Shown here: positions 41,197 to 53,395 of the stretch, one piece after another
How the letters are laid out: every line of letters starts with the position of its first letter
Position numbering within the stretch: the stretch's first letter is position 1
NCBI RefSeq assembly: GCF_018130465.1
Contig: NZ_JAFCKJ010000003.1
Location: 310,001 to 374,000, forward strand
From: Bradyrhizobium canariense
GTDB taxonomy: Bacteria > Pseudomonadota > Alphaproteobacteria > Rhizobiales > Xanthobacteraceae
Reading direction: 5' to 3'
DNA: 64,000 nucleotides
Made by a program: the position numbers and the translations under genes
Notes under the pieces: model-generated
What the model was told of the DNA's origin: nothing
Databases searched by the model: none
The model's input: only the letters and a program-made list of their open reading frames with translations

Positions 41197-42461
41197 TGGT
41201 CACGTCAGCAGCCTTCCTCGCGATCATGCTGGTCGGCGTGCCGATCGGCCTTTGCCTGTGCCTCGCGGGCCTCGTCTACATCGCGGCGTCCGGCAATCCG
41301 GTACTGTTCCAGTCCTATCCGCTTCAGCTGTTCGGCGGCGTCGACAGCTACGGCCTGATCGCGATTCCGCTCTTCATCCTGATCGGCGAGATCATGAACG
41401 GCGGCGGCATCACAAGGCGCATCGTCGACATGGCGATGGCCTTTGTCGGTTCGCTCAAGGGCGGGCTCGCCTACGTCAACATCCTCGCCAACATGTTCAT
41501 CTCCTCGATCCTGGGATCTGCGACCGCACAGGTCGCGATCATGGCCCAGATCATGGTGCCGGAGATGGAGAAGAAGGGCTATGACAAGACCTTCGCGGCG
41601 GGCCTCACCGCCTATGGCGGCATGCTGGGCCCGATCATTCCGCCATCGGTGATGTTCGTGGTCTACAGCGTGCTGGCGCAGGTCTCGGTCAGCGACATGC
41701 TGATCGCCGGCATCGTGCCGGGCGTCATCCTCACCGTGATGTTCTGCGTCGTCATCGCGCTGATGGGATACATCTACAATTATCCCCGCGCCGACTATCA
41801 GACGCCGCGGCAGCGCGTGGCGACGATCCTGCGAACCTCGCCCACCCTGCTGATCCCGATCGTCATCGTCGGCACCATCCTCGGCGGTCTCGCCAACGCG
41901 ACGGAATCCGCCGCCGTCGGCGCCGTTGCCGCGGCCCTGGTCGGAAAGTTCTGGACCAGGGAGTTCGAATTCTCGCAGCTTCCGCAGATGATGCTGCGCA
42001 GCGCGATCTATTCGGCGATCGTGCTGTTCCTGGTGGCCGCCGCGGCGGTGTTCTCCTGGGTGCTGATCTTCGGCAAGGTGCCGCAGGAAACCGCGGCCTG
42101 GATCCAGACCGCCGCCAAGGACCCGATCAGCTTCATGCTGATCTGCAACGTCATCCTGCTGGTGATCGGCACTGTGATCGACGGCATTCCCGGCCTGATC
42201 ATGACGGTGCCGATCCTGCTGCCGGTCGCGACCGACGTCTATCACATCGATCCCCGGCACTTTGGCGTCGTGGTGGTGATCAACCTCGTGCTCGGCCTGT
42301 TGTCGCCGCCGGTCGGGCTCTGCTTCTTCGTCGCGGCCGCCGTCACCGGCGCCAAGCCCGGCAAGATGTTCATGGTGACGCTGCCGTTCTTCGTCATCTC
42401 CTGCGTCCTGCTGGTGCTGCTCTCGCTCTACCCGTCGCTCTCGCTGATCCTCATCAAATAG
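41196..42461 (+). CDS. TRAP transporter large permease (DctM family), system 2
   Basis: 421 aa, polytopic. Landmarks are LVGVPIGLCLCLAG, AIPLFILIGEIMNGGGI, ILGSATAQVAIMAQIMVPEM, GGMLGPIIPPSV, and FGVVVVINLVLGLLSPPVG. It is coupled to the preceding gene through TGATG. The partner receptor follows 22 nt later. Confidence 0.94.
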   Translation: MVTSAAFLAIMLVGVPIGLCLCLAGLVYIAASGNPVLFQSYPLQLFGGVDSYGLIAIPLFILIGEIMNGGGITRRIVDMAMAFVGSLKGGLAYVNILANMFISSILGSATAQVAIMAQIMVPEMEKKGYDKTFAAGLTAYGGMLGPIIPPSVMFVVYSVLAQVSVSDMLIAGIVPGVILTVMFCVVIALMGYIYNYPRADYQTPRQRVATILRTSPTLLIPIVIVGTILGGLANATESAAVGAVAAALVGKFWTREFEFSQLPQMMLRSAIYSAIVLFLVAAAAVFSWVLIFGKVPQETAAWIQTAAKDPISFMLICNVILLVIGTVIDGIPGLIMTVPILLPVATDVYHIDPRHFGVVVVINLVLGLLSPPVGLCFFVAAAVTGAKPGKMFMVTLPFFVISCVLLVLLSLYPSLSLILIK

Positions 42462-42483
42462 GCCCGTCCAAAGGAGCCCGACC

Positions 42484-43467
42484 ATGCCGATCTCACGCCG
42501 CCGCTTTCTCGCCGCCAGCGCCGCCCTGCCGCTGTTCGCGCCCTCGCTTGCGCTCGCGCAGGCCAAGGAATTCCGCCTCGGCCTGATTACGCCCAACGGC
42601 CATTCCTGGAACAAGGCTGCGCTCAAATTCGGCGACGATCTCAAGGCCGCTACCAACGGCCGCTTGACACTGACCGTGTTCCACTCCGGTCAGCTCGGCA
42701 ACGAGCCCGCGATGATGCAGCAATTGCAGTCCGGCGCGCTCGACATGGGCTTCATCCAGGCCGCCGAGCTCGGCTCGCGCGTGCCGCACATCGCCGCGAT
42801 CAACGCGCCCTACATCGTCCGCTCGACGCCGGCGGTCGCGAAATTAGTGCGGCATCCGGCGGCCATCAAGCTGTTCGAGGTGCTGCCGCAGGAGACCGGC
42901 ACGATCGGCCTCGGCTGGGGCATCACCGGCATGCGGGCGGTATTCTCCTCCAAGGACCTGACGAGCCTCGCAGACATCCGCGGCATGAAGCTGCGCATCA
43001 ACCCGACGCCGGTCTATCGCGATTTCTATTCCTCGCTCGGCGCCGCGCCGACGCCGATCCCGACGCCGCAGGTGTTCGACGCGATGGCCAACGGCCAGGT
43101 CGACGGCCTCGAGGCCGATCTCGAATTCTCCTGGAACCAGCGCTTCGACAAGGTCTCGAAGGTGATCCTCCAGATGAATGCCGTCTTCATGCCGATGGCC
43201 GCGGTGGTCTCGGGCCGGGTCTGGCAGACGCTCCCTGCAGCCGACCGCGAGCTGATCGCCAAGACGGTCAAATCCACGCTCGATGCGCAGATCGACGAGC
43301 TGGCCTCCAACGAGCCCGCCCTGATCGAGAACTTCAAGAACGCGCCGATTCCGATCCGCCAGGTCCCGGCCGGCGACACCGAGGCCGTCATCGCCGAGTT
43401 CGACAAGATCTGGCTGCCGAAGGCACCTGTCCTTGCCGAGCTGCGCAAGGTCGGCGCCACGCTCTGA
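42484..43467 (+). CDS. TRAP transporter substrate-binding protein (DctP family), system 2
   Basis: 327-aa periplasmic receptor with a classic twin-arginine signal (ISRRRFLAASAALPLF, cleavage near ALA-QA). The fold includes EFRLGLITPNGHSWNKA, LQSGALDMGFIQAAELG and PQVFDAMANGQVDGLEADLEF. The strong GGAG ribosome site at 42473-42476 supports the ATG. Third gene of the operon and followed by the DapA-family gene, whose substrate it may bring in. Confidence 0.94.
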   Translation: MPISRRRFLAASAALPLFAPSLALAQAKEFRLGLITPNGHSWNKAALKFGDDLKAATNGRLTLTVFHSGQLGNEPAMMQQLQSGALDMGFIQAAELGSRVPHIAAINAPYIVRSTPAVAKLVRHPAAIKLFEVLPQETGTIGLGWGITGMRAVFSSKDLTSLADIRGMKLRINPTPVYRDFYSSLGAAPTPIPTPQVFDAMANGQVDGLEADLEFSWNQRFDKVSKVILQMNAVFMPMAAVVSGRVWQTLPAADRELIAKTVKSTLDAQIDELASNEPALIENFKNAPIPIRQVPAGDTEAVIAEFDKIWLPKAPVLAELRKVGATL

Positions 43468-43541
43468 CCCCACCCGCCATCCCCTTCAAAACACCCGGCG
43501 GATCCAGCCCCCCGCCGGCAAAATCCACTCGGAGTAAAACC

Positions 43542-44468
43542 ATGAGCCGCCGCGTTTCCTGGGAAGGTGTCTTCCCGGCCGTCACCACGCAATTCCACGA
43601 CGATCTCTCGCTCGACATCGACGCGACCGCGAAGGTGATGGACGGGCTGATCCGTGATGGCGTCTCCGGCCTGATCGTCTGCGGCTCGGTCGGCGAGAAC
43701 ACCTCGCTGGAGCGCAAGGAGAAGGTCGCGATCATGGAGACGGCGAAATCCGTCGCGGCCGGCCGCGTGCCCGTATTGTGCGGCATCGCCGAATTCACCA
43801 CGGCCTTCGCGGTCGAAACCGCGAAGGAGGCCGCGCGCGTCGGCATCGACGGCGTGATGGTGATGCCGGCGCTGGTCTATTCGTCCAAGCCGCACGAGAC
43901 CGCCGCGCATTTCCGCGCCGTCGCCACCGCGACAGACCTGCCGGTGATGCTCTACAACAATCCGCCGATCTACAAGAACGACGTCACCCCCGACATCCTG
44001 GCCACGCTCGCCGACGTCGAGACCGTCGTCTGCTTCAAGGATTCCTCCGGAGATACTCGGCGCTTCATCGACACCAGGAACATGGTCGGCGATCGCTTCG
44101 TGCTGTTCGCCGGCCTCGACGACGTCATCGTCGAGAGCATCGCGATGGGCGCCGTGGGGTGGGTCTCCGGCATGTCGAACGCCTTCCCGCGCGAAGGCGA
44201 GACGCTGTTTCGCCTGGCCAAGGCGGGGCGCTTTGCCGAGGCGATGCCGCTCTACGAATGGTTCATGCCGCTCTTGCATCTCGACGCGCGCCCGGACCTC
44301 GTCCAGTGCATCAAGCTGTGCGAGCACATCATGGGCCGCGGCACCGCGCTGACGCGCCCGCCCCGCCTCGCACTGCTGCCGCAGGAGAAGGCCGAGGTCG
44401 AGGCGATGATGGTGAAGGCACTCAAGAGCCGGCCGCGCCTGCCCGATGTCGGGCTGAAGGCGGCCTGA
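43542..44468 (+). CDS. Dihydrodipicolinate synthase/N-acetylneuraminate lyase family protein
   Basis: 308-aa class I aldolase-type TIM barrel. The Schiff-base lysine is in VVCFKDSSGDTRRF, the proton-relay tyrosine in VMLYNNPPIYKN, and the substrate carboxylate loop in GSVGENTSLERKEK (the family usually has GT.GE). Being last in a TRAP operon beside a GntR regulator, it more likely degrades the imported sugar acid, keto acid or amino acid than makes lysine. The exact reaction is not decided by sequence. Confidence 0.88.
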   Translation: MSRRVSWEGVFPAVTTQFHDDLSLDIDATAKVMDGLIRDGVSGLIVCGSVGENTSLERKEKVAIMETAKSVAAGRVPVLCGIAEFTTAFAVETAKEAARVGIDGVMVMPALVYSSKPHETAAHFRAVATATDLPVMLYNNPPIYKNDVTPDILATLADVETVVCFKDSSGDTRRFIDTRNMVGDRFVLFAGLDDVIVESIAMGAVGWVSGMSNAFPREGETLFRLAKAGRFAEAMPLYEWFMPLLHLDARPDLVQCIKLCEHIMGRGTALTRPPRLALLPQEKAEVEAMMVKALKSRPRLPDVGLKAA

Positions 44469-44477
44469 GCACAGGTC

Positions 44478-44593
44478 TCGTAGGGTGGGTTAGACCTGCG
44501 GCTGCGCAACGCGCAGTCGCTGGGCGTAACCCACCACTTCTGTCACCGCAGAAACCGAAGAGGTGGGTTACGCTTCGCTAACCCACCCTACGA
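44478..44593. repeat. Two nested GGGTGGGTTA-type inverted repeats
   Basis: Outer arms TCGTAGGGTGGGTTAG (44478-44493) and CTAACCCACCCTACGA (44578-44593) are perfect 16-bp complements. Inner arms GCGTAACCCACC (44524-44535) and GGTGGGTTACGC (44562-44573) are perfect 12-bp complements. The element fills the gap between convergent operons and includes the TAG stop of liuE, so it probably serves as a shared terminator. Confidence 0.88.
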
Positions 44594-45499
44594 AGCCGCT
44601 CGCCTCTTCTTCGCGTTCAGCGCGGACGCCACGCGGCTCACCGGCGGCTTGGCGAGCAGGCCGCTCATCTCGTTGGTGGCCACCAGCAGCTTCTCCATAT
44701 CGACGCCGGTCCTGACGCCCATGCCCTCGAGCATGTAGACGACGTCCTCGGTCGCGACGTTGCCGGTCGCGCCCGGCGCGTAGGGACAGCCGCCGAGGCC
44801 GCCAGCGGCGGCGTCGATGACGCGGACGCCCTCCTCCATTCCCGCATAGAGGTTGGCGAGCGCCTGGCCGTAGGTGTCGTGGAAATGCATCGCGAGATTG
44901 GTGGGAGGAATGTTGGCGCCGACCGCGCGCAGCATCGCCTTGGCCTTATCAGGCGTGCCGACCCCGATGGTGTCGCCGAGCGAGATCTCGTAGCAGCCGA
45001 GCTCCCACAGCGTGTTGGCGAGATCGGCGACAGCTTTCGGCTTGATCTCGCCGTCAAAGGGACAGCCCAGCACGCAGGAGATATAGCCGCGGACCTTGAC
45101 GCCATCGGCCTTGGCGCGCGCCAGCACCGGCTTGAAGCGCTCGATGGACTCCGCGACCGTGCAATTGATGTTGGCCCGCGAAAAGCCCTCGGAGGCCGCG
45201 GCGAACACCGAGACGATCTTCGCGCCGGCCGCGCGCGCGGCGTCATAGCCCTTCTCGTTCGGCACCAGCACGTGGAATTCGGCGCCGGTCACGTGGCTGA
45301 CGCCGCGCAGCACGGCGTCCGAGCTCGCCATCTGCGGGATCGCCTTGGGCGAGACGAAGGCGCCGACCTCGACTGTATTGAGGCCGGCGGCGACCAGAGC
45401 CTCGATGAAGGCGATGCGGGCCTCGACGCTGACCGCCGTCTTCTCGTTCTGCAGGCCGTCGCGCGGCCCCATTTCGATGATGCGGACCTGATCGCTCAT
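44588..45499 (-). CDS. liuE: Hydroxymethylglutaryl-CoA lyase
   Basis: Splits HMG-CoA into acetoacetate and acetyl-CoA, the last step of leucine breakdown; 303 aa, cytoplasmic. It has the HMGL-like TIM barrel: IIEMGPRDGLQNEKTAVS with the catalytic Arg-Asp, ISLGDTIGVGTP, the metal-ligand MHFHDTYGQALAN, and the signature GLGGCPYAPGATGNVATED containing the active-site Cys. It starts one base after the carboxylase alpha-subunit stop. Last gene of the liu cluster. Confidence 0.95.
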   Translation of the reverse strand: MSDQVRIIEMGPRDGLQNEKTAVSVEARIAFIEALVAAGLNTVEVGAFVSPKAIPQMASSDAVLRGVSHVTGAEFHVLVPNEKGYDAARAAGAKIVSVFAAASEGFSRANINCTVAESIERFKPVLARAKADGVKVRGYISCVLGCPFDGEIKPKAVADLANTLWELGCYEISLGDTIGVGTPDKAKAMLRAVGANIPPTNLAMHFHDTYGQALANLYAGMEEGVRVIDAAAGGLGGCPYAPGATGNVATEDVVYMLEGMGVRTGVDMEKLLVATNEMSGLLAKPPVSRVASALNAKKRRAAS

Positions 45500-45500
45500 C

Positions 45501-47516
<2,016 letters not shown>

Positions 47517-47520
47517 CGCA

Positions 47521-49125
47521 TCACATCCTGAACAGGCCGAATTTCGTCGGCTCGATCGGCGCATTCGACGCCGCCGAGAGGCCAAGGCCGAGCACCAGCC
47601 TTGTATCGGCCGGGTCGATCACGCCGTCGTCCCACAGCCGCGCGGTCGCGTAATACGGATGCCCCTGGCTCTCATATTGCGCGCGGATAGGCTCGCGGAA
47701 TTTATCCTCGTCCTCTTTCGACCAGCTATCGCCCTTCGCCTCGATATTGTCGCGGCGAACCTGGCTCAGCACCATCGAAGCCTGCTCGCCGCCCATCACC
47801 GAGATGCGGGCGTTCGGCCACATCCACAGGAAGCGCGGTGAGTAGGCGCGGCCGCACATGCCGTAATTGCCGGCGCCGTAGGAGCCGCCGATCACGACGG
47901 TGAATTTCGGCACCGACGCGGTCGCGACCGCCGTCACCAGCTTGGCGCCATCACGCGCGATGCCGCCGGCTTCGTATTTCTTGCCGACCATGAAGCCCGT
48001 GATGTTCTGCAGGAACACCAGCGGAATGCCGCGCTGGCAGCACAGCTCGATGAAATGCGCCCCCTTCAGCGAGCTCTCGCTGAACAGGATGCCGTTATTG
48101 GCGATGATGCCGACCGGAAAACCCCAGATGTGGGCGAAACCGCAGATCAGCGTCGTGCCGTAGAGCTTCTTGAATTCATCGAACTCGGAACCATCAACGA
48201 CGCGCGCAATGATGTCGCGCACGTCGAACGGCTTGCGCCCGTCGACGGGCACCACGCCGTAGATCTCCTCCGCCGCAAACAAGGGATCACGCGACGGATG
48301 CATGTTGAGGTTTGGCCGTACCGATGGCTTCAGCGTACCGACGATGCGGCGGGCGATGCCGATCGCGTGCGCGTCGTTCTGCGCGTAATGATCGGTCACG
48401 CCCGACTGCCGCGAATGCACGTCGGCACCACCGAGCTCTTCGGCGGTCACCACCTCGCCGGTCGCCGCCTTCACCAGGGGCGGGCCGCCGAGGAAGATGG
48501 TGCCTTGATTGCGCACGATGATGCTCTCGTCCGACATCGCGGGGACATAGGCGCCGCCGGCGGTGCAGGACCCCATCACGATGGCGATCTGCGGGATGCC
48601 CTGCGACGACATCTGGGCCTGGTTGTAGAAGATGCGGCCGAAATGGCGCTCGTCCGGAAAGATCTCGTCCTGCAGCGGCAGGAAGGCGCCGCCAGAATCG
48701 ACCATGTAGACGCAGGGAAGATTGTTCTGCCGCGCCACGTCCTGCGCGCGCAGATGCTTCTTCACGGTCATGGGATAATAGGTGCCGCCCTTGATGGTGG
48801 CGTCGTTGGCGACGATGACGCATTCGCGGCCCGAGATGCGCCCCACCCCGGTCACGACGCTCGCCGAATGCACGTCGCCGCCATAGAGGCCATAGGCCGC
48901 GAGCGGCGACAGCTCCATGAACGCGGTGCCGGGATCGACCAGCAGGTCGACGCGCTCGCGCGCCAGCATCTTGCCGCGCGACGTGTGGCGATTGCGCGAG
49001 ACCTCGCCGCCGCCGCCGGCGACCTGGCTCAGCTTTTCGCGCAAGTCCGCGACGAGGGTGCGCATGGCCTCGGAATTGCGCGCAAAGTCCGATGAAGACG
49101 TATCGATGCTGGAATGGAGCGGCAT
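47521..49125 (-). CDS. liuB: 3-methylcrotonyl-CoA carboxylase carboxyltransferase beta subunit
   Basis: 534-aa carboxyltransferase with two crotonase-like lobes. [55 protein letters not shown] and [19 protein letters not shown] are characteristic of the MCC beta subunit and distinguish it from propionyl-CoA carboxylase. It ends four bases before the alpha-subunit start. The two products form the MCC holoenzyme in leucine catabolism. Confidence 0.95.
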   Translation of the reverse strand: MPLHSSIDTSSSDFARNSEAMRTLVADLREKLSQVAGGGGEVSRNRHTSRGKMLARERVDLLVDPGTAFMELSPLAAYGLYGGDVHSASVVTGVGRISGRECVIVANDATIKGGTYYPMTVKKHLRAQDVARQNNLPCVYMVDSGGAFLPLQDEIFPDERHFGRIFYNQAQMSSQGIPQIAIVMGSCTAGGAYVPAMSDESIIVRNQGTIFLGGPPLVKAATGEVVTAEELGGADVHSRQSGVTDHYAQNDAHAIGIARRIVGTLKPSVRPNLNMHPSRDPLFAAEEIYGVVPVDGRKPFDVRDIIARVVDGSEFDEFKKLYGTTLICGFAHIWGFPVGIIANNGILFSESSLKGAHFIELCCQRGIPLVFLQNITGFMVGKKYEAGGIARDGAKLVTAVATASVPKFTVVIGGSYGAGNYGMCGRAYSPRFLWMWPNARISVMGGEQASMVLSQVRRDNIEAKGDSWSKEDEDKFREPIRAQYESQGHPYYATARLWDDGVIDPADTRLVLGLGLSAASNAPIEPTKFGLFRM

Positions 49126-49149
49126 GTTGATTCCAATTGCGTGAAGATT

Positions 49150-50322
49150 TTAAGCCGTCTCGGCCATCAATTCGCGACCGATCAGCATGCGCCGGACCTC
49201 CGAGGTGCCGGCGCCGATCTCGTAGAGCTTTGCATCGCGCCACAGACGTCCGACCGGAAATTCGGATGTGTAGCCGACCCCGCCCAGCGCCTGGATCGCC
49301 TCGCCCGCCATCCACGTCGCCTTCTCGGCAGAATAGAGGATCGCAGCGGCGGCGTCCTTGCGCAAGCTGCGCGCGTGATCGCCGCGGTCGCAGGCCCGCC
49401 CCACCGCATAGACATAGGCGCGCGTGGCCTGCCAGGTCGCATACATGTCGGCAAGCTTGCCCTGCATGAGCTGGAAGTCGCCGATCGGCTGCCCGAACTG
49501 CTTGCGCTCGTGCATGTAGGGCACCACCGCGTCCATGCAGGCCGCCATGATCCCGAGTGGGCCGCCCGAGAGGACCGTACGCTCGTAGTCGAGCCCGGAC
49601 ATCAGCACCTTGACGCCCTCGCCGACCTTGCCAAGCACGTTCTCCTCCGGCACCTCGCATTCGTCGAAGAACAGCGGATAGGTGTTGGAGCCGCGCATGC
49701 CGAGCTTGTCGAGATGCTGGCCGTGGCTGAAGCCCTTGGCGCCCTTCTCGACCAGGAAGGCGGTCATGCCGCGCGGGCCCGCTTCCGGATCGGTCTTGGC
49801 ATAGACCACCAGCACGTCGGCATCGCCGCCATTGGTGATCCACATCTTCGAGCCGTTGAGCACGTAGCGGTCGCCGCGCTTGTCGGCGCGCAGCTTCATC
49901 GAGACGACGTCTGAGCCGGCGCCGGGCTCGGACATCGCGAGCGCGCCGACATACTCACCGGAGATCAGTTTTGGCAGATAGCGCTCGCGCTGCGCGTCAT
50001 TGCCGTTGCGGCGGATCTGGTTGACGCAGAGGTTGGAGTGGGCGCCGTAGGAGAGCCCGACCGCGGCCGAGCCGCGTGAAATCTCCTCCATCGCGACGAT
50101 ATGGGCGAGATAGCCCATGTTGGAGCCGCCATATTGCTCCGGCGCGGTCATGCCGAGCAGGCCGAGGTCGCCGAGGCGCTTCCAGAGGTCCGCCGGGAAC
50201 AGATTGGCTTTCTCGATATCGGCGGCACGCGGGGCGATCTCCGCCTCCACGAAGGCGCGCAGCGTGTCGCGCAGCATGCTGATGTCTTCGCCCAGATCGA
50301 AATCGATGCTCGGGATATTCAA
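49150..50322 (-). CDS. liuA: Isovaleryl-CoA dehydrogenase
   Basis: FAD-dependent oxidation of isovaleryl-CoA to 3-methylcrotonyl-CoA; 390 aa, the family length. Acyl-CoA dehydrogenase motifs: [58 protein letters not shown], and the C-terminal [30 protein letters not shown] region ([12 protein letters not shown]). The catalytic Glu lies in GLDYERTVL. The start is TTG at 50322, fixed by a strong GGAGG seven bases upstream. It is the first gene of the liu operon and divergent from the AraC-type regulator. Confidence 0.95.
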   Translation of the reverse strand: MNIPSIDFDLGEDISMLRDTLRAFVEAEIAPRAADIEKANLFPADLWKRLGDLGLLGMTAPEQYGGSNMGYLAHIVAMEEISRGSAAVGLSYGAHSNLCVNQIRRNGNDAQRERYLPKLISGEYVGALAMSEPGAGSDVVSMKLRADKRGDRYVLNGSKMWITNGGDADVLVVYAKTDPEAGPRGMTAFLVEKGAKGFSHGQHLDKLGMRGSNTYPLFFDECEVPEENVLGKVGEGVKVLMSGLDYERTVLSGGPLGIMAACMDAVVPYMHERKQFGQPIGDFQLMQGKLADMYATWQATRAYVYAVGRACDRGDHARSLRKDAAAAILYSAEKATWMAGEAIQALGGVGYTSEFPVGRLWRDAKLYEIGAGTSEVRRMLIGRELMAETA

Positions 50323-50433
50323 GGCGATTCCTCCGTATTTGGGGACCGAACCTAGCGGCATCAGGGCCCTTCTGCGGTCGAAAAGGTTGCATTTTCCGCC
50401 AAACTTGGCGAGGATTTTCCCAGAGGATTTCCG

Positions 50434-51462
50434 ATGCCTTTTCAAGTCGCAACCGCGATCCCGCGCCGCGCCGTGACCCCTGCCGCCTTCGTCCGCGGCG
50501 TCGTTGCCGCTTACGAACGCTACGGCCGCGATCCGACCGAGGCGCTGAGCCGGGGTCAGGTAACGCCAGACCTTGTCATTTCTCCGGATGGGCGGGTCAC
50601 GGCCGGCCAGTTCGAGGCGCTGGCGGGCCATGCCATGCGCGAGCTCGATGACGAGGCGCTCGGCTGGTTCTCGCGGCGGCTGCCTTTCGGCACCTACGGC
50701 ATGCTGTGCCGCGCCTCGATCACTGCCCCGACGCTGGAGGTCGCGCTCAAGCGCTGGTGCCGGCACCATCGTCTGCTCACCGAGGACGTGCTGCTCGATC
50801 TCGCGGTCGGCAAGGAAACCGCGGTCGTGTCCGTCCGCGAACTGCGCGACCTCGGACCTCTACGCGAATTCTGCCTGGTCACCCTGCTCCGCTATGTCCT
50901 GGGCTTTTCCTGCTGGGCTGTGGATTCCAGGATCGCGCTCCGCGCCGCGGAATTTCCACACCCCGAGCCCGGCCATGTCTCGGTCTATCCGACCATCTTT
51001 TGCCGAAACATCCGCTTCGATGCGGACCGTGCTTCCATCATCTTCGACAAGCATTATCTGTCGCTGCCGCTCACCCGTAGCGCGGCGGACCTCGACAACA
51101 TGCTCAAGGGCGCGCTGCGGCTGACCGTGCTGCCCTATCGGCGCGACCGGCTGCTGGTCGAGCGCGTTCGCCGCGTGCTCCGCAACGCGCGCGGACGCAG
51201 TCTCGGAGCCGAGGACGTCGCCAGCGAGCTGGCACTCTCCACCCGCACCATGCATCGGCGCCTGCGCGAGGAAGCGACCTCGTTGCGCGATCTCAAGGAA
51301 GAGGCAAAATTCGAGCTCGCCAAGCAGGAGCTGATGCGCGGTCGTAACCCGATCAAGCGGATCGCGGAGATCGCCGGCTTCCGCAACGAGAAGAGCTTTT
51401 CCCGCGCCTTCCGCACCTGGGCCGGCGCCTCCCCGCGCGAGTTCCGCGGCAAATATCGCTGA
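50434..51462 (+). CDS. AraC-family transcriptional regulator with arabinose-binding-like N-domain
   Basis: 342 aa. Residues about 15-215 match the Arabinose_bd (OruR-like) ligand region ([51 protein letters not shown]). Residues about 240-340 carry two HTH motifs ([40 protein letters not shown] with the PREFR tail). It is divergent from liuA with a 111-bp shared promoter region, so it probably regulates leucine/isovalerate catabolism, possibly responding to a pathway acyl-CoA. Confidence 0.9.
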   Translation: MPFQVATAIPRRAVTPAAFVRGVVAAYERYGRDPTEALSRGQVTPDLVISPDGRVTAGQFEALAGHAMRELDDEALGWFSRRLPFGTYGMLCRASITAPTLEVALKRWCRHHRLLTEDVLLDLAVGKETAVVSVRELRDLGPLREFCLVTLLRYVLGFSCWAVDSRIALRAAEFPHPEPGHVSVYPTIFCRNIRFDADRASIIFDKHYLSLPLTRSAADLDNMLKGALRLTVLPYRRDRLLVERVRRVLRNARGRSLGAEDVASELALSTRTMHRRLREEATSLRDLKEEAKFELAKQELMRGRNPIKRIAEIAGFRNEKSFSRAFRTWAGASPREFRGKYR

Positions 51463-51574
51463 CGCGCGGGCGCACATTGTCGCCTGATTGTCATAAATTT
51501 ACGGCCCCCGGGATCAATCCCGGAGGCCGCAATGTCTCGAAACCGGCCTCGATTTCGAGCGCCAGTTTTTTGCA

Positions 51575-51874
51575 TCAGTTCGAGTTGGTCTGCCCGCCCG
51601 AGCGAAGCTTGGTGCGCGACTGCGTCTGCTTCGGCTGGAAGGCAAGCGCGTCGGTCGAAGTCTTCGCGCCGCCGCTCTGCGAGCACGAGCCGCCGATGCC
51701 GCCGGCCGCGGCCCGGCAGGCCTCCATCGTCGGATAGCCGCAGCCGTGCGCGGCCTGGGCGCCATTGGTGATGCAGTAATCTTCCGCCAGGGCAGCCGGC
51801 GCGGTCATCATGAGAAACGCAGATGCAAACAGCGCCGCTGCGGATGCGACGAACGTCTTCGAGGTCGAGGTCAT
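51575..51874 (-). CDS. DUF3551 small secreted protein
   Basis: 99 aa. The signal peptide (TFVASAAALFASAFLMMTAP) ends near ALA-ED. The mature core has the Cys pattern of DUF3551: EDYCITNGAQAAHGCGYPTMEACRAAAGGIGGSC. A Gln/Ser/Thr-rich tail follows. Exported, disulfide-rich, unknown role; the family is abundant in Bradyrhizobium. Region 51875-52147 (about 270 bp) upstream contains no other supported gene. Confidence 0.85.
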   Translation of the reverse strand: MTSTSKTFVASAAALFASAFLMMTAPAALAEDYCITNGAQAAHGCGYPTMEACRAAAGGIGGSCSQSGGAKTSTDALAFQPKQTQSRTKLRSGGQTNSN

Positions 51875-52147
51875 GTTGTCTTTTCCTGCTTCAGGGTCCC
51901 ACAAAAGCGGCCTCGGCATGCGACGCAGGCTGAGGTTCACACCTCGCATGTAGGCCGGCGCCAGGAGCCGGCAATCACGGCAAAGCGCATTGCAGGACTT
52001 CCCAAATCACATGTCACAGTTAGGTGAGTTACTTATCTTTCTATCCGTCTTATCCGAACCTGTACGCCAGTAAGGGAATCACCCGCGCCTTCGGATTTTT
52101 GGATATCGTTGCGCGCGAGCCGCGTTTTGGGACGCGTCGCTGCCGCA

Positions 52148-52633
52148 CTATCCTGCCGCCGCGATCTCCTGCAACGGCAGCGGCACGTCCTTCGCCACGC
52201 CCAGCACCGGGAAGCTGCGGACGTTCTTCACGTTCGGCATCGCGGCGAAATGCAGGAGCTGCTGGCGCATGCTTTCGACGCTCGGCGCCACGCATTTGAG
52301 AAGATAGTCGGTGTCGCCCGAAATCCGCCAGCACTGCTGGATGCGCGGGATCGCGGCGATCGAGCTCTCGAACGCCGCCAGCACCGGCTGGGCCTGGCTG
52401 CCGAGCTGGATCGAGACGAACGACACCACCTCGTAGCCGAGCAGTCGCTCGTCGATGACGGCGCGCACCGCCCGGATCACGCCGCGGCTGAACAGCGATT
52501 TCAGCCGCCTCACGCAGTTGGGCCCGGACACCCCGACGCGCAGCGCCAGCTCATTGTTGCGAACCCGCCCGTCCTGCTGCAGCTCGGAGAGTATCTTCAG
52601 ATCGACGCCGTCGAGCTGGTCACGCCCGGCCAT
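52148..52633 (-). CDS. Lrp/AsnC-family transcriptional regulator
   Basis: 161 aa. N-terminal HTH (LDGVDLKILSELQQDGRVRN, LALRVGVSGPNCVRRLKSLF) and C-terminal RAM/ASNC effector domain (VSFVSIQLGSQAQPVLAAFE, GDTDYLLKCVAPSVESM). ATG at 52633 follows GAGG at good spacing; an ATG 15 bases upstream is an alternative. No adjacent amino-acid gene indicates its target. Confidence 0.92.
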   Translation of the reverse strand: MAGRDQLDGVDLKILSELQQDGRVRNNELALRVGVSGPNCVRRLKSLFSRGVIRAVRAVIDERLLGYEVVSFVSIQLGSQAQPVLAAFESSIAAIPRIQQCWRISGDTDYLLKCVAPSVESMRQQLLHFAAMPNVKNVRSFPVLGVAKDVPLPLQEIAAAG

Positions 52634-52724
52634 ACCCCACCTCGCCATGAGCCCGTCATGCGAGGCAGCGAAGCACGCGGCGGAATAGCTGCCAAGGGCA
52701 GGACGGTGGGATGAAGCCACGTGG

Positions 52725-52806
52725 TTGGGCGAGCTTGTCCCGGCCATCCACTGGCTTTCACGCGGAGGCTAAAACGTGGATGCCCGGGACAAGCCCGGGC
52801 ATGACG
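52725..52806. repeat. Palindromic dispersed repeat (RPE-like), intergenic copy
   Basis: Second copy of the element seen in pbpC. The right arm CGTGGATGCCCGGGACAAGC (continuing to 52806) is identical in both; the left arm (GCTTGTCCCGGCCATCCA) is its imperfect complement. It sits between the Lrp gene and the complex I accessory gene. Confidence 0.85.
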
Positions 52807-52830
52807 AGAATCTCAACGCGCGGCACGCCC

Positions 52831-53136
52831 TCAATGCGTCCAGGGCTCGCCGCGGCGGAACGAGAAATTGTCGGAATAGGCCACCGGCCGGCGAACCGAC
52901 TCCTGCGGCTCGATCACTTGGTAGGCGATGCCCTTGCGCTCGCAATAGGCGACGGCCTCTTCCTTGCTGTGGAAGCGCAGCGTGATCTGCTGCTTCATGT
53001 CGCCGGACGAGGTCCAGCCCATCAGCGGCTCGACCGCACGCGGCTGCTCCGGCTCGTAGTCGAGCTGCCATTCCTTGGTCTTCGACCGGCCGGATTGCAT
53101 CGCGTTCTTGGCGGGCTTGAAAATGCGTGCGGTCAT
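52831..53136 (-). CDS. ETC complex I subunit (NDUFS4-like)
   Basis: 101-aa accessory subunit of NADH:ubiquinone oxidoreductase, as found in alphaproteobacteria and mitochondria. MTARIFKPAKNAMQSGRSKT opens the family alignment, followed by WQLDYEPEQPRAVEPLMGWT, ITLRFHSKEEAVAYCERKG and the closing YSDNFSFRRGEPWTH. ATG at 53136 excludes an upstream polar extension absent from the family. Stand-alone, as is usual. Confidence 0.93.
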   Translation of the reverse strand: MTARIFKPAKNAMQSGRSKTKEWQLDYEPEQPRAVEPLMGWTSSGDMKQQITLRFHSKEEAVAYCERKGIAYQVIEPQESVRRPVAYSDNFSFRRGEPWTH

Positions 53137-53395
53137 GGATGGTCCGGGCCTCTTCTTCGTCTTTTCGTTCGATTTCGATGCGTCACGGTAGCAGTTGGTG
53201 GAAACCGTGGGCATAGTATAGAGACACCTTTTGGGAACTGATCGGTGATTCCGGCCCCCGGGATGGCTCGCCGACGGGTATAATCATTATGCTGCACCGT
53301 GACAATTGCGTACCCGCCTTCCGCGCCGGGATCCCGCCCGGCGCTACTGCCTCGCTGACATCAGCCTGTCCGTCCCCTCCGAAAGCTCCCGTCGC

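Noticed and set aside
41205-42656. Reverse open frame of 483 codons opposite the DctM gene
   Set aside because: Low-complexity Arg/Asp/His-rich antisense translation. The forward strand encodes a clear TRAP permease.
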